A stretch of DNA of 47,806 nucleotides from Chloroflexota bacterium (GTDB taxonomy: Bacteria; Chloroflexota; Dormibacteria; Dormibacterales; Dormibacteraceae): assembly GCA_005880795.1 (NCBI GenBank), contig VBGP01000028.1, positions 1 to 47,806 of the forward strand, given 5' to 3'. The position numbers and the translations under genes are program-made. Positions 34,817 through 42,366 of this stretch are shown here, piece after piece (the stretch's first letter is position 1; each line of letters starts with the position of its first letter). The notes under the pieces were generated by a model. The model was not told the origin of the DNA and searched no databases. It saw only the letters and a list, made by a program, of their open reading frames with translations.

Positions 34817-35836
34817 TCAGGCCGTCACGCTGCGCTGGCTGTCCGCCGTGGGGAGCTGCACGATCTCTCCACGATTGGCCTTGAAGTCATAGAGGTCACG
34901 GTCGGCGCGGGCGAAAAGCGACACGACGTCGTCCGCTCGCTCGAGCTGTGCCACCCCCACACAGAAGCGGACTCCGGACTTCGCGGCCTCGAGCTGGAGC
35001 TCGCTCAGCCGCGTTCGCGCGCTCCTGGCGGTTGTCTCAGGGAGCACGCAGACGAACTCGTCGCCGCCGTAGCGGAACACCACGTCGTCGGCGCGCAGGC
35101 CGTCTTTCAATGCCTGGGTCAGGCCGCGAATCATGATGTCCCCCGCCGGGTGGCCGTGGCTGTCGTTTTCCTCCTTCAGCCCGTCGATGTCGACGAACGC
35201 CACCGTCAGAGGCAACCCGTGGCGGCGGGCGCGCACGATCTCGCGCTCCGCGGCCGAGATGCCCGCGGCCCGCCGCATCACGCCGGTCAGCTCGTCGAAC
35301 GCCGACTTCTCGCGAAGGCCGAACAGCGCGCGCGTGCTCATCGAAGCAAGGTCGCGTGGCCTCAGTCCCAGATCAGCGGCGAGCATGAGCCGCACCTGGG
35401 CATCGCGCGCGCGCCGGGCCTCGCCAAGGGTCCTGCCGAACAGGAGCATCCAGATGCCAAACAGCAGCGGAAGGGTCGCCAGCGCCCCGAGCATTGCGAT
35501 GTCGAAGGGCGATGACACATAGATCGCCGTGAACGGGATGGCGATCCCCCGTCCTGGGTTGTCGGTGGGCGAGCTGTTGCCGCCGCCCGCGTTCGCCGCG
35601 TTGCCGGCCTGGTTGGATCCGCCGCCCGCCGCGCCCTGAGTCGGCGCAGCCGTCGCCGGGTTCTGCGTGGGCACCGCCGTGATCGCCGGCACAGACGGCG
35701 TCGCAACCAGTGCCGGAACCGATGGCGATGGAAGGACGGACGGCACCGGTATAGGCAGCGGAGGGAGAGGCAAGGCGAGATAGCCCGCAGCCGCCAAAGC
35801 ACCGATCGCTCTCAACGACCACCTGGTGGCCGTCAT
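34817..35836 (-). CDS. Membrane-anchored diguanylate cyclase (GGDEF)
   Basis: Makes c-di-GMP. The 339-residue protein has a signal or anchor helix at 6-25, a proline/alanine-rich extracytoplasmic region (about 25-100), a second helix around 112-133 (DIAMLGALATLPLLFGIWMLLF), and a cytoplasmic GGDEF domain from about 175. The active-site motif is intact as RYGGDEFVCVLP, with VAFVDIDGLKEENDSHGH upstream. An I-site R-x-x-D (RADD) lies 5 residues before the motif, so product inhibition is expected. A GGGGGGTGA ribosome site lies just before the ATG. No c-di-GMP effector is encoded nearby. Confidence 0.92.
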   Translation of the reverse strand: MTATRWSLRAIGALAAAGYLALPLPPLPIPVPSVLPSPSVPALVATPSVPAITAVPTQNPATAAPTQGAAGGGSNQAGNAANAGGGNSSPTDNPGRGIAIPFTAIYVSSPFDIAMLGALATLPLLFGIWMLLFGRTLGEARRARDAQVRLMLAADLGLRPRDLASMSTRALFGLREKSAFDELTGVMRRAAGISAAEREIVRARRHGLPLTVAFVDIDGLKEENDSHGHPAGDIMIRGLTQALKDGLRADDVVFRYGGDEFVCVLPETTARSARTRLSELQLEAAKSGVRFCVGVAQLERADDVVSLFARADRDLYDFKANRGEIVQLPTADSQRSVTA

Positions 35837-35856
35837 CTCAAATCACCCCCCGAGGT

Positions 35857-35890
35857 GGGTCCCGGACGGACCCGCGCAACCTCAATTATC
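35857..35890 (-). promoter_or_regulatory. Possible promoter and leader hairpin of the GGDEF gene
   Basis: On the minus strand GATAAT (35885-35890) may be a -10 box. The leader then contains GGGTCC-N5-GGACCC (35857-35873), a 6-bp stem, 20 nt before the ATG and just ahead of the ribosome site. No confident -35 is visible. Confidence 0.35.
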
Positions 35891-35962
35891 AAACGAACGG
35901 GCGATTCAATTCTTGTCTCTCCAGCCGACATACCGGGCATACGCGTTCTATGCTGCGAATAC

Positions 35963-36631
35963 ATGGCTGGGGACATGGAGCGCGCCCTGGGGGCGCTACG
36001 TGACTTCACAAGGCGCGACATCCTGCTTCGGTTCTACGCCGACCGAAAGCCTCGCAGCGTCGAGGACGTGGCACGCGAATCCGGTGTTCATCGTTCAGTC
36101 GCCTTTGAGCACCTGGAACGCCTGGTGGCGCTCGGATACCTTGAAGTGGCACACCGGCGTGGCCTTCCGGGCAAGCCGGCGAAGATCTACAAGCTGACCG
36201 GCGGCCCGGTCCAGATCAGTCACCCGATGCGCCGCTACGACATCGTGGCCGAATCGCTCGCCCGTGCCTTCGATGAGCTGGGCGACGTCGGCAGCCACGC
36301 GGTGAGGCGGGCCGGCCGCAACTTTGGTGAGGCGATCTCGCTGCCGGGCGCCAAGTCACCGGCTGCGGCGTTCGAGCCGATGCAGGAGATGGGCGCGGAG
36401 TACGACATGGATCGCGGCGGCATCATCCAGTGCACCAACTGCCTGTTCGCCGAGGTGTGCAGGCGAGCGCCGGTGATCTGCCGTTTTCACGCCGGCATCA
36501 TCGAGGGGCTTTTCCTGCACACGGAGATGAACGTGAGCGTCAAGGCGCTCGGGTTCCGCGACCCTTACGGATGCGCGTACATGCTGCAGGAGAATGTGCT
36601 CGGAGACGAGTTAGAAGCCCTGGCGCAGTAG
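35963..36631 (+). CDS. ArsR-like transcriptional regulator with Cys-rich C-terminal domain (COG2345/SufR-like)
   Basis: A 222-residue DNA-binding protein. A winged helix lies at about 5-80 (TRRDILLRFYADRKPRSVED, then VARESGVHRSVAFEHLERL). The C-terminal sensor has Cys157, Cys160, Cys166, Cys173 and Cys204, in IIQCTNCLFAEVCRRAPVIC and DPYGCAYML. This spacing resembles the metal or Fe-S sensing domain of SufR-type regulators. ATG 35963 is preferred; the frame upstream is non-similar. TATGCT lies 8 nt before it. The last 21 nt overlap the end of the convergent small Cys-Cys protein gene. Its target is unknown. Confidence 0.8.
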   Translation: MAGDMERALGALRDFTRRDILLRFYADRKPRSVEDVARESGVHRSVAFEHLERLVALGYLEVAHRRGLPGKPAKIYKLTGGPVQISHPMRRYDIVAESLARAFDELGDVGSHAVRRAGRNFGEAISLPGAKSPAAAFEPMQEMGAEYDMDRGGIIQCTNCLFAEVCRRAPVICRFHAGIIEGLFLHTEMNVSVKALGFRDPYGCAYMLQENVLGDELEALAQ

Positions 36632-36928
36632 CCGCGAGTCCTGGCCGGGAGCGAACATCCCAGCCAGCACGGCTTCGCCTTCGCCTTCAGCCGTGAGCGT
36701 CACCATCGATCCATCGACCTGGTAGTCGATCCACGCGCAGCACTCTCGCTCGAGCTCGATCAGCTCGCCGAGTGCTCGGGCCGCACCGGGCTCGGCCCGC
36801 AAACGAATCCCGCCCGGCGCCCGCTCACGGTGAAGCAAGCCGCTCGCAAAGAGCTTCTGCCACGCGCCGCTTCGATCCTTCAGGTCGGACGACGTCAGCG
36901 TGCACATGATCGGTCTCGCCTCGCTCAT
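36611..36928 (-). CDS. Small protein with a Cys-Cys pair
   Basis: A 105-residue cytoplasmic protein that I cannot assign to a characterised family. The middle reads LGELIELERECCAWIDYQVD, a helix ending in adjacent Cys, then two strands (SMVTLTAEGEGEAVL). Similar ELERECC segments occur in short actinobacterial proteins found near metal-responsive regulators. Cys9 is a further thiol. It converges on the Cys-rich regulator gene with a 21 nt overlap and is divergent from the DUF4013-like gene (53 bp). Confidence 0.6.
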   Translation of the reverse strand: MSEARPIMCTLTSSDLKDRSGAWQKLFASGLLHRERAPGGIRLRAEPGAARALGELIELERECCAWIDYQVDGSMVTLTAEGEGEAVLAGMFAPGQDSRLLRQGF

Positions 36929-36981
36929 GACGCAGTGAAGCCGAGCGATGAACCGGTTATTCCGAGCCTTATGGTTGCCGC

Positions 36982-37614
36982 GTGAAACTGGTCGCCGGCT
37001 CGTTCGCGTGGCCTTTTCGCGGAAGCTTGGGGACGACCTGGGTCCCCGGTCTCCTGACGGTGCTCTTGCTCCCTGTGCTCTTCATCCCGCTGCTCGGTTA
37101 CGCGGTCGCGGCGACGAGGGCCGCCGAGCACAACCCTCCACAAGCGCCTCCGCCGTGGCAGGTCTCGGTCCGGCTCCTCTCGGACGGATTCTGGACATCC
37201 CTGATCGTGATGCTGACGATGCTGCCGTACGCGATCGCGCTCAACCCGCTCGCGGATGCGCTCCGCGGCATCACCCGCGGAGAGCCGTACGCGCACGTGG
37301 TCGCGCTGCTGGTGCTGGCCTTGCCGTGGGGGCTCATCGCGCTCCTTCTCCTGCCTCATGCCACCGCGGCGTTCGCCGCCAGCGGTGACCCACGCGATCT
37401 GTTCGATGTGCGGGCGGCGCTGCGCGGTGTGCGGCGCGACTTCATGACGTGGAACGTGTCGGCCGCGGCGATCGTCACCGCCTGGGCGCTCGGGATTGCG
37501 TGCGTCGGACTCCTCTGCATCGGAATCGTTCCGGGCGTGTTCTACGCCATTCTTGTGAGCGCACATGCCGCCGCCGCGCTCCACAGTGAGGGTCCGCGTC
37601 CATCCGCTCGGTGA
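36982..37614 (+). CDS. DUF4013-like membrane protein
   Basis: A 210-residue integral membrane protein with about five helices. The N-terminal start KLVAGSFAWPFRG, then WVPGLLTVLLLPVLFIPLLGY and a loop with a conserved acidic/aromatic pattern (LLSDGFWTSLIVML), is the layout of the DUF4013 family. Function is unknown. GTG 36982 lies 6 nt behind TATGGT. The gene overlaps pxpB by 50 nt, so it is probably co-transcribed with the 5-oxoprolinase genes, although no functional link is known. Confidence 0.7.
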   Translation: MKLVAGSFAWPFRGSLGTTWVPGLLTVLLLPVLFIPLLGYAVAATRAAEHNPPQAPPPWQVSVRLLSDGFWTSLIVMLTMLPYAIALNPLADALRGITRGEPYAHVVALLVLALPWGLIALLLLPHATAAFAASGDPRDLFDVRAALRGVRRDFMTWNVSAAAIVTAWALGIACVGLLCIGIVPGVFYAILVSAHAAAALHSEGPRPSAR

Positions 37615-38221
37615 CACCGCGGTCCTCGCCGAGCTCGGCACAAAGCTCGACACCGCGCTCAACGCACGAGCCATCGCCCTGGCCGCTGCGCTGAAGAAGC
37701 GCCGCGACGTCCGGCAGGCCGTGGCCGGCCACGCCAGCGTCACGGTGCAGTTCGACCCCGACCAGATCACCCACGAAGCCATGGCCGCGGCCATCAAACG
37801 GCTGGCGACGAAGCGTCCTCCCCTGGACGAGCCTGGTCGCCTGCACCGAATACCGGTCGTCTACGACGGGCCGGACCTGTACGCGGTGGCGATGCAGCTG
37901 CGACTCACGACCCATCAGGTGATCGAGCTCCACGGACGCCCGATCTATCGGGTGTTCCTGGTCGGTTTCGTGCCGGGCTGGGCGTACCTCGGGCCGCTTG
38001 CCGACGAGCTCGCGCTGCCGCGGCGGCCGGTGCCGCGGACCCAGGTCCCGGCCGGGTCGGTGGCCATCGCCGGCCATCAGACCGGGATCTACCCCCTGCC
38101 GAGCCCGGGTGGTTGGCATCTCATCGGCCGGACCTCGGTCAAGCTGTTTCTTCCCGACTCCGACCCGCCGTCGCTGTTTCGGGCGGGGGACCGGGTGAGG
38201 TTTTTCTCGGTGAGCGGTTGA
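37565..38221 (+). CDS. pxpB: 5-oxoprolinase subunit B
   Basis: With PxpA and PxpC it hydrolyses 5-oxoproline (pyroglutamate) to glutamate using ATP. The 218-residue protein is of the KipI/carboxyltransferase-domain 1 type: it starts with VRVHPLGDTAVLAELG and has IPVVYDGPDL, RVFLVGFVPGWAYLG and GSVAIAGHQTGIYPLPSPGGWHLIG. Length fits the family. The stop TGA overlaps the PxpC start as TTGA. Confidence 0.92.
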   Translation: MPPPRSTVRVRVHPLGDTAVLAELGTKLDTALNARAIALAAALKKRRDVRQAVAGHASVTVQFDPDQITHEAMAAAIKRLATKRPPLDEPGRLHRIPVVYDGPDLYAVAMQLRLTTHQVIELHGRPIYRVFLVGFVPGWAYLGPLADELALPRRPVPRTQVPAGSVAIAGHQTGIYPLPSPGGWHLIGRTSVKLFLPDSDPPSLFRAGDRVRFFSVSG

Positions 38222-39150
38222 TCGAGGTGCTCCGCGTCCTCCAGCCGGGGCTCTTGACCACCATCCAGGACATCGGGCGGCCGCACGCGGTCGCATCGGG
38301 CGTGCCACCTGGCGGGGCCATGGACCGTTTCGCGCACACCGCGGCGAACCTCCTCGTAGGCAACGATCGCGGCGCCGCCACGCTCGAATGCACGCTGACC
38401 GGACCGCATCTCGTCGCCGAGCACGCATGCCTCATTGCGATCACCGGCGCCGACTTCGAACCTCGGGTCAATGGCGACGCCGCCCCTATGTGGACGGGAC
38501 TCTTTCTCAGCCAGGGGGATCAGCTCACGTTTGGCGGGCGGCGCGCCGGCGCGCGCGCGTATGTCGCGGTCGCCGGAGGCATCTCGGCCGACCGCTGGCT
38601 GGGATCGATGTCGACCAACCTGATGTGCGCCCGCGGAGGGATGCACGGGCGCGCGCTGGTCGCGGGCGACGTGCTCCCCGTGGGCGAACTATCTGGTCCC
38701 GCTGTCGCGGGGCGAAACCTTGCTGCCGGGATGCGACCGGTCTATGGCGAACGCACCTTGCACGTCATCGGCGGTCCGCACTTCACCCGCCTGCAGGGTG
38801 AATCGCGCGAGGCGCTTTTCAGCGCCGGCTTTAGCGTCAGCCATGACTCCAATCGAATGGGCTACCGGCTCGAAGGTCCTCGACTCGATGCGCCCGGAGA
38901 GGAGCTGCTGTCTTTCGGCGTGGTCGCGGGCGCGGTGCAGCTCCCCGCCGGTGGGCAGCCAATCCTGTTGATGGCCGACCACCAGACGGCCGGCGGCTAC
39001 CCGGTGGTGGTCACAGTGGCGAGCGTATCGATTCCGATCGCCGCGCAGCTCGCACCGGGGGACGAATTTCGGTTTGCCGAAATTACGATCGACACGGCCC
39101 TGCAGATGCGGGCGGCTCAGCGCGAAGCGCTGGACTTGCTCATGAGGTGA
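38218..39150 (+). CDS. pxpC: 5-oxoprolinase subunit C
   Basis: Biotin-dependent-carboxyltransferase-domain protein (KipA type) of 310 residues. It begins IEVLRVLQPGLLTTIQDIGRP with the TTG at 38218 overlapping the PxpB stop; GTG 38227 is a possible alternative. Conserved pieces are SGVPPGGAMDRFA, LECTLTGPHL, ARAYVAVAGGI and ADHQTAGGYPVVVTVAS. Its last 34 nt overlap the convergent DinB-like gene. The partner subunit A gene is 2.5 kb away on the other strand. Confidence 0.92.
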   Translation: MIEVLRVLQPGLLTTIQDIGRPHAVASGVPPGGAMDRFAHTAANLLVGNDRGAATLECTLTGPHLVAEHACLIAITGADFEPRVNGDAAPMWTGLFLSQGDQLTFGGRRAGARAYVAVAGGISADRWLGSMSTNLMCARGGMHGRALVAGDVLPVGELSGPAVAGRNLAAGMRPVYGERTLHVIGGPHFTRLQGESREALFSAGFSVSHDSNRMGYRLEGPRLDAPGEELLSFGVVAGAVQLPAGGQPILLMADHQTAGGYPVVVTVASVSIPIAAQLAPGDEFRFAEITIDTALQMRAAQREALDLLMR

Positions 39151-39626
39151 TTGATCCATCCGATGTGCTCGGCGTAGTGCTCGTACGTGTTGCCGGCCAC
39201 CCAATCGAGGGCGGGGCGGTCGTCGCTTGGATCGCGAGGATCGTTCGGCTGGTAGTGGTTGTACGGAAGCTTCAGGTCGGCATCGCTCATTCCGCCCAAC
39301 AGCTTCATGAGCAGCGCGTGCGCCTGGCGAAAGTACGCCAGGGCCTGCTCAGGTGTCTTTTCGCGGTGCAGCGACCAGACGGCAGCGTTGATCGAGTCCG
39401 TTTCGCTCACCTCGGGGCCGACTCCCATGGCCGCCGCACGATCTGATCCGTCGAGCAAGGCGAGCAGCGAGTGCTCCCACGCGGCGACGTGGACCAGGTG
39501 GTCTTTGACGGCCCAACCGTCTGGGCCGGTCATCGTGAGGCCGATCGGGCCCAGCGACTCAACCAGGTGGTTGAGCTCGTTCCACGATTTCTCGATCGGC
39601 TCGAGGACTCTGTTCGGAGCGGTCAT
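39117..39626 (-). CDS. DinB/DfsB-like four-helix-bundle protein
   Basis: A 169-residue cytoplasmic protein of the DinB superfamily, often metal- and thiol-cofactor-dependent. The pattern is a helix LEPIEKSWNELNHLVESL, then GWAVKDHLVHVAAWEHSLL with a metal-type His, and a C-terminal YEHYAEHIGWINHLM with the HxxH-like second His pair. ATG 39626 overlaps the TGA of the peroxiredoxin gene by 4 nt. DinB enzymes use bacillithiol, mycothiol or glutathione for transfers, but the substrate here is unknown. Confidence 0.85.
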   Translation of the reverse strand: MTAPNRVLEPIEKSWNELNHLVESLGPIGLTMTGPDGWAVKDHLVHVAAWEHSLLALLDGSDRAAAMGVGPEVSETDSINAAVWSLHREKTPEQALAYFRQAHALLMKLLGGMSDADLKLPYNHYQPNDPRDPSDDRPALDWVAGNTYEHYAEHIGWINHLMSKSSASR

Positions 39627-40105
39627 GCGCCGCTCGCGACCCGCTTCGCTTCTTCGACCACGGCGTCGTAGTCAGGTTGGGGCTGCTCGCGAGAGGCGAC
39701 CCAGGTCCACCGGATCACGCTCGCGCGATCAATGATGAAGATCGTGCGGCGGGCCATGCCCGAGTAGCCGGCGACGTCGTCGCGACGCACGCCGTAGTCG
39801 GTCACCATCTTGCGCTCGAAATCGCCGATGAGGTCAAACGGCAGCCCGCCAAGCTCCTTGGCGAACGCCTGGTGAGAGAAGACGGAGTCGACGCTGATCG
39901 CGTAGATCCCGACACCGTTCGCCACCGCATCTTCGTTCCTGGACCGAAACTCGGTCAGCTCGGTCCTTCAACCACCGGTGAAATCCAGCACGTAGAAAAG
40001 GAACACGAGTGCTCGATATTTCTCGAGCGCATCGCCAAGGGTGAGCTCCTGGCCCCCGGTGGTCGGCAGCTTGAAGTCGGGCGCCTTGTCGCCTACCTGC
40101 AGCAC
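39623..40105 (-). CDS. Selenocysteine-containing peroxiredoxin (AhpE/BCP-like), in-frame TGA at codon 46
   Basis: A 160-residue peroxiredoxin read from GTG 40105 (MLQVGDKAPDFKLPTTGG). The frame has one internal TGA (39968-39970) and continues in the same frame to 39623. The TGA falls in FYVLDFTGG-U-RTELTEFRSR, exactly where AhpC/TSA proteins have the peroxidatic Cys (TxxC, as in FTGICQGELDQL of M. tuberculosis AhpE). The conserved Arg is in MARRTIFIIDRAS. No Cys occurs elsewhere in the chain, so it is a 1-Sec enzyme. Left as a stop, the product would be 45 residues without any catalytic residue. A hairpin follows the TGA at once. The gene lies 10 nt after the acetyltransferase and overlaps DinB by 4 nt. 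TAGACT lies 7 nt upstream of the start but overlaps the previous stop. Confidence 0.88.
39941..39970 (-). promoter_or_regulatory. SECIS-like hairpin directly after the in-frame TGA
   Basis: After the TGA (39970-39968) and one spacer base, GGACCGA pairs perfectly with TCGGTCC (7 bp, plus one G-T pair), spanning minus-strand positions 39966-39941. The loop is CTGACCGAGT, with G residues 16 and 18 nt after the TGA. This matches the position expected of a bacterial SECIS, inside the coding region just downstream of UGA. Similarity of the loop to known SECIS loops is partial. Confidence 0.65.
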
Positions 40106-40115
40106 GTGAAAAAGT

Positions 40116-40916
40116 CTATTGGTTCTCCAGGACGTACCAGCCGGAGCGCGTCGCGCCTGTGATCTCGTATCCGCGGTCGAGCGATCCCCGTAGCGCATCG
40201 CGCACGGCCAGGCGCCACTCCCGCGCCAGCCCCGGGTCGGAATGCCGCAGCGCGACGATGTCTTCGGGCACCTGACATATAAGGACGCGAGCTGACGACG
40301 CCCTGGCCACGGGCTCGCCGCCATGGCCCACGGAGACGATCTCGCCGCTGCCCCAGCCGCGCAGCTTCTGGACGTCAAGCTCGTTGGGCCGGCCGGAGGC
40401 GGCCGCCTCTGCCGCTTGCGAATCAAGGCGCCATGCGATGAGCAGGCGGTCCGACTCATCCCCCGTGTTGATCCCGTCCCGCATCTCTCCGTAGAAGTTG
40501 ACGAGGTACTTCGGTGCGACCGCGCCGAGCTTGGAGAGGTTGAAGTACATGTTGCGCCGGACCAGGGGGTCGGTCGTCCACTCCATCGAGGTGATGCCGC
40601 GCGACAGACACCAGCGCCGCTGGTGCTGCTTCAGCTCGAAGCCGAGCCCGCGCGCTTCGCGGTCTGGCAGCACGCCAAGGATGTGGGAGTGCATGTGCAG
40701 CCCTGCGGGTGGTCCGCCGCCCAGCCAACCCACGAGGCCACCGATGAGCCGCCCCTCCGAATACGCTCCCGAGATGTAGTTGCCCGAATGCGCCAGCGCC
40801 TTGAGGAGGTCCGAGCTTATCGGCGGCTCGCCCGACCGACCCCACACGACCGCGAACAGGTCGGCCAGCTGTCGCAGGTCGTCGAGCTCGGCGAGCTCCC
40901 TTATCTCGGGGCTCAT
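40116..40916 (-). CDS. GNAT-type acetyltransferase (COG3375-like)
   Basis: A 266-residue protein from ATG 40916. The N-terminal GNAT domain (about 5-150) has EIRELAELDDLRQLADLFAVVW, IGGLVGWLGGGPPAGLHMHSH, the acetyl-CoA loop LGVLPDREARGLGFELK, and CLSRGITSMEWTTDPLVRRN. The second half (DALRGSLDRGYEITGATRSGW) belongs to the larger COG3375 architecture. Substrate unknown. The ATG overlaps the membrane protein stop by 4 nt. Confidence 0.8.
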   Translation of the reverse strand: MSPEIRELAELDDLRQLADLFAVVWGRSGEPPISSDLLKALAHSGNYISGAYSEGRLIGGLVGWLGGGPPAGLHMHSHILGVLPDREARGLGFELKQHQRRWCLSRGITSMEWTTDPLVRRNMYFNLSKLGAVAPKYLVNFYGEMRDGINTGDESDRLLIAWRLDSQAAEAAASGRPNELDVQKLRGWGSGEIVSVGHGGEPVARASSARVLICQVPEDIVALRHSDPGLAREWRLAVRDALRGSLDRGYEITGATRSGWYVLENQ

Positions 40917-41692
40917 GCAAGGCCCAGGCGGCGGCCGGTCACCAGCGTCGCGCCCTGGACCACCACCGCCACGAAGATCGCCGACGCGAAAGAAACGACC
41001 AAGCCTTCGGGCAACAGGAGGGCGAGGACCAGGAAGAATGAAGCGAACGCGAACAACCCCAGCAGTAGGCCGCGAAGGACCCCCACTGCCGGGTCGGTGC
41101 CCTGGATCCGATGCGCAAAACCGGCGAGGACTGACCCGTACAGTGGGAACGGCGCCAGCAGCCCGGCCAGCCTGGCGCCGAGCACCGGCGCCACCGCGGT
41201 GAGCAAGATCACAAAGCCGGTAGCCACGACCATCCGGGCTGGGATGTCCCATCGCGGAAATACGACCGGTGCGGCCGACCGCGTCCTCTGTTCAGGCATC
41301 AAGAAGAGCGAGACGACGAGCACCAAGATGACGACCACGAAAGAAGCGAGGGCCGGCAGAAAAAAGAGGCTCAGCACAATCGTCACTGCGGCGTAGGCCG
41401 CGGTCGCCACGCCGAGGCACCTGGCCCATCCCTGGCGCTGTGCCGCCCACGAATAAGCCAGGCAAAACGCCGACTGCGACACCGCGCCCGCCATGATGCC
41501 CGCCGCCGCGCCGGCGGCAAAGCTTGGACCTGGGCTCAGCGCCAGGAAGAACGCGATCGGGCCGGACGTGAACGGGATCCCGATCAACCAGCCGCCGACG
41601 GAGGAGCCCCACCTGCGTCCGGCGAGGCTTGCCGCGCCCACGAGCAGGGGCGTGAGCACCAGCTTTAGGGCGAGGGCTCCGGCTGGGTTCAA
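40913..41692 (-). CDS. Integral membrane protein, possible transporter
   Basis: A 259-residue protein with about eight hydrophobic helices and no soluble domain. The start MNPAGALALKLVLTPLLVGAAS and the GGWLIGIPFTSGPIAFFLAL stretch give a two-repeat look: a similar pattern recurs in SFASAIFVAVVVQGATLVTG. I do not recognise the family. It sits between pxpA (4 nt overlap) and the acetyltransferase gene (4 nt overlap), so it may carry 5-oxoproline or a related molecule (inference only). Confidence 0.65.
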   Translation of the reverse strand: MNPAGALALKLVLTPLLVGAASLAGRRWGSSVGGWLIGIPFTSGPIAFFLALSPGPSFAAGAAAGIMAGAVSQSAFCLAYSWAAQRQGWARCLGVATAAYAAVTIVLSLFFLPALASFVVVILVLVVSLFLMPEQRTRSAAPVVFPRWDIPARMVVATGFVILLTAVAPVLGARLAGLLAPFPLYGSVLAGFAHRIQGTDPAVGVLRGLLLGLFAFASFFLVLALLLPEGLVVSFASAIFVAVVVQGATLVTGRRLGLA

Positions 41693-42366
41693 GGCCGAAG
41701 GGGCGTGGTCTCGATGCCGGCGTCGCGCAGCGCCTTGCGCACCGCTGCGGCGACCTGGCCGGCGCCCCTGGTGTCGCCGTGTACGCAGATGGTGTCGTAG
41801 CCGCCGGAGCGGGCAAGGCTCAGCGCTTGCTGCGCGGCAAGGTTCGGGTCGAGCACCGCTCCGGCCTGGCTCCGCGGCGCGAGGCTGCCGTCGGGCAGCA
41901 TGAGCCGGTCGGCGAAGCCCTCGCGATACCCTGGGATGCCGGCGCGCTCGGCCGCGGCCACGATCTCGAAGCCGGGCTGGCCCATGACGCCGACGCCGTG
42001 GCTCTTCGCCACTCGCGCCAGTGCGTCGGCGACATCAGGGTCGCGCTGGCAGCGGTGATACAGGGCGCCGTGCGCCTTGATGTACGAGATCGGGATGACC
42101 GCGGCAAGGCCCGCCACCTGGAATGCGACCAGAGCCTCGATCTCGGTGGCTGACATCGAGCGTTCGATCCGGCCGAATCCAGAGCGGTCGTCGTAGCCGG
42201 GATGGGCGCCGACCTGCACCCCGAGCGTGCGGCAGCGCCAGGCGGTGGCGATTGTGATCGACGCGGAGCCGGCGTGCACGCCGCATGCGATGTTGGCGCT
42301 GTCGACGCAGGCCAGGATCGCCTCGTCCTCGCCCGCGCCCTCGCCGATGTCCGCATTCACATTCAC
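41689..42366 (-). CDS. pxpA: 5-oxoprolinase subunit A (LamB/YcsF family)
   Basis: ATP-dependent partner of PxpB and PxpC, 225 residues. Family features: NADIGEGAGEDEAIL at the start, SANIACGVHAGSASITIATA, VGAHPGYDDRSGFGR, YIKAHGALYHRCQRDP and TICVHGDTRGAGQVA near the end. Its ATG overlaps the MoaB stop by 4 nt. It lies inside a molybdopterin operon rather than with pxpBC, which run toward it from the other strand. Confidence 0.92.
   Translation of the reverse strand: MNVNADIGEGAGEDEAILACVDSANIACGVHAGSASITIATAWRCRTLGVQVGAHPGYDDRSGFGRIERSMSATEIEALVAFQVAGLAAVIPISYIKAHGALYHRCQRDPDVADALARVAKSHGVGVMGQPGFEIVAAAERAGIPGYREGFADRLMLPDGSLAPRSQAGAVLDPNLAAQQALSLARSGGYDTICVHGDTRGAGQVAAAVRKALRDAGIETTPLRP

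Noticed and set aside
36925-38428. Long minus-strand frames opposite the DUF4013-like and pxpB genes
   Set aside because: Antisense shadows; pxpB motifs fix the plus strand.
39968-40105. Peroxiredoxin explained as a frameshifted pseudogene or two separate genes
   Set aside because: The two halves are in the same frame with a single TGA between them, at the catalytic codon, so neither a frameshift nor a split gene is needed.
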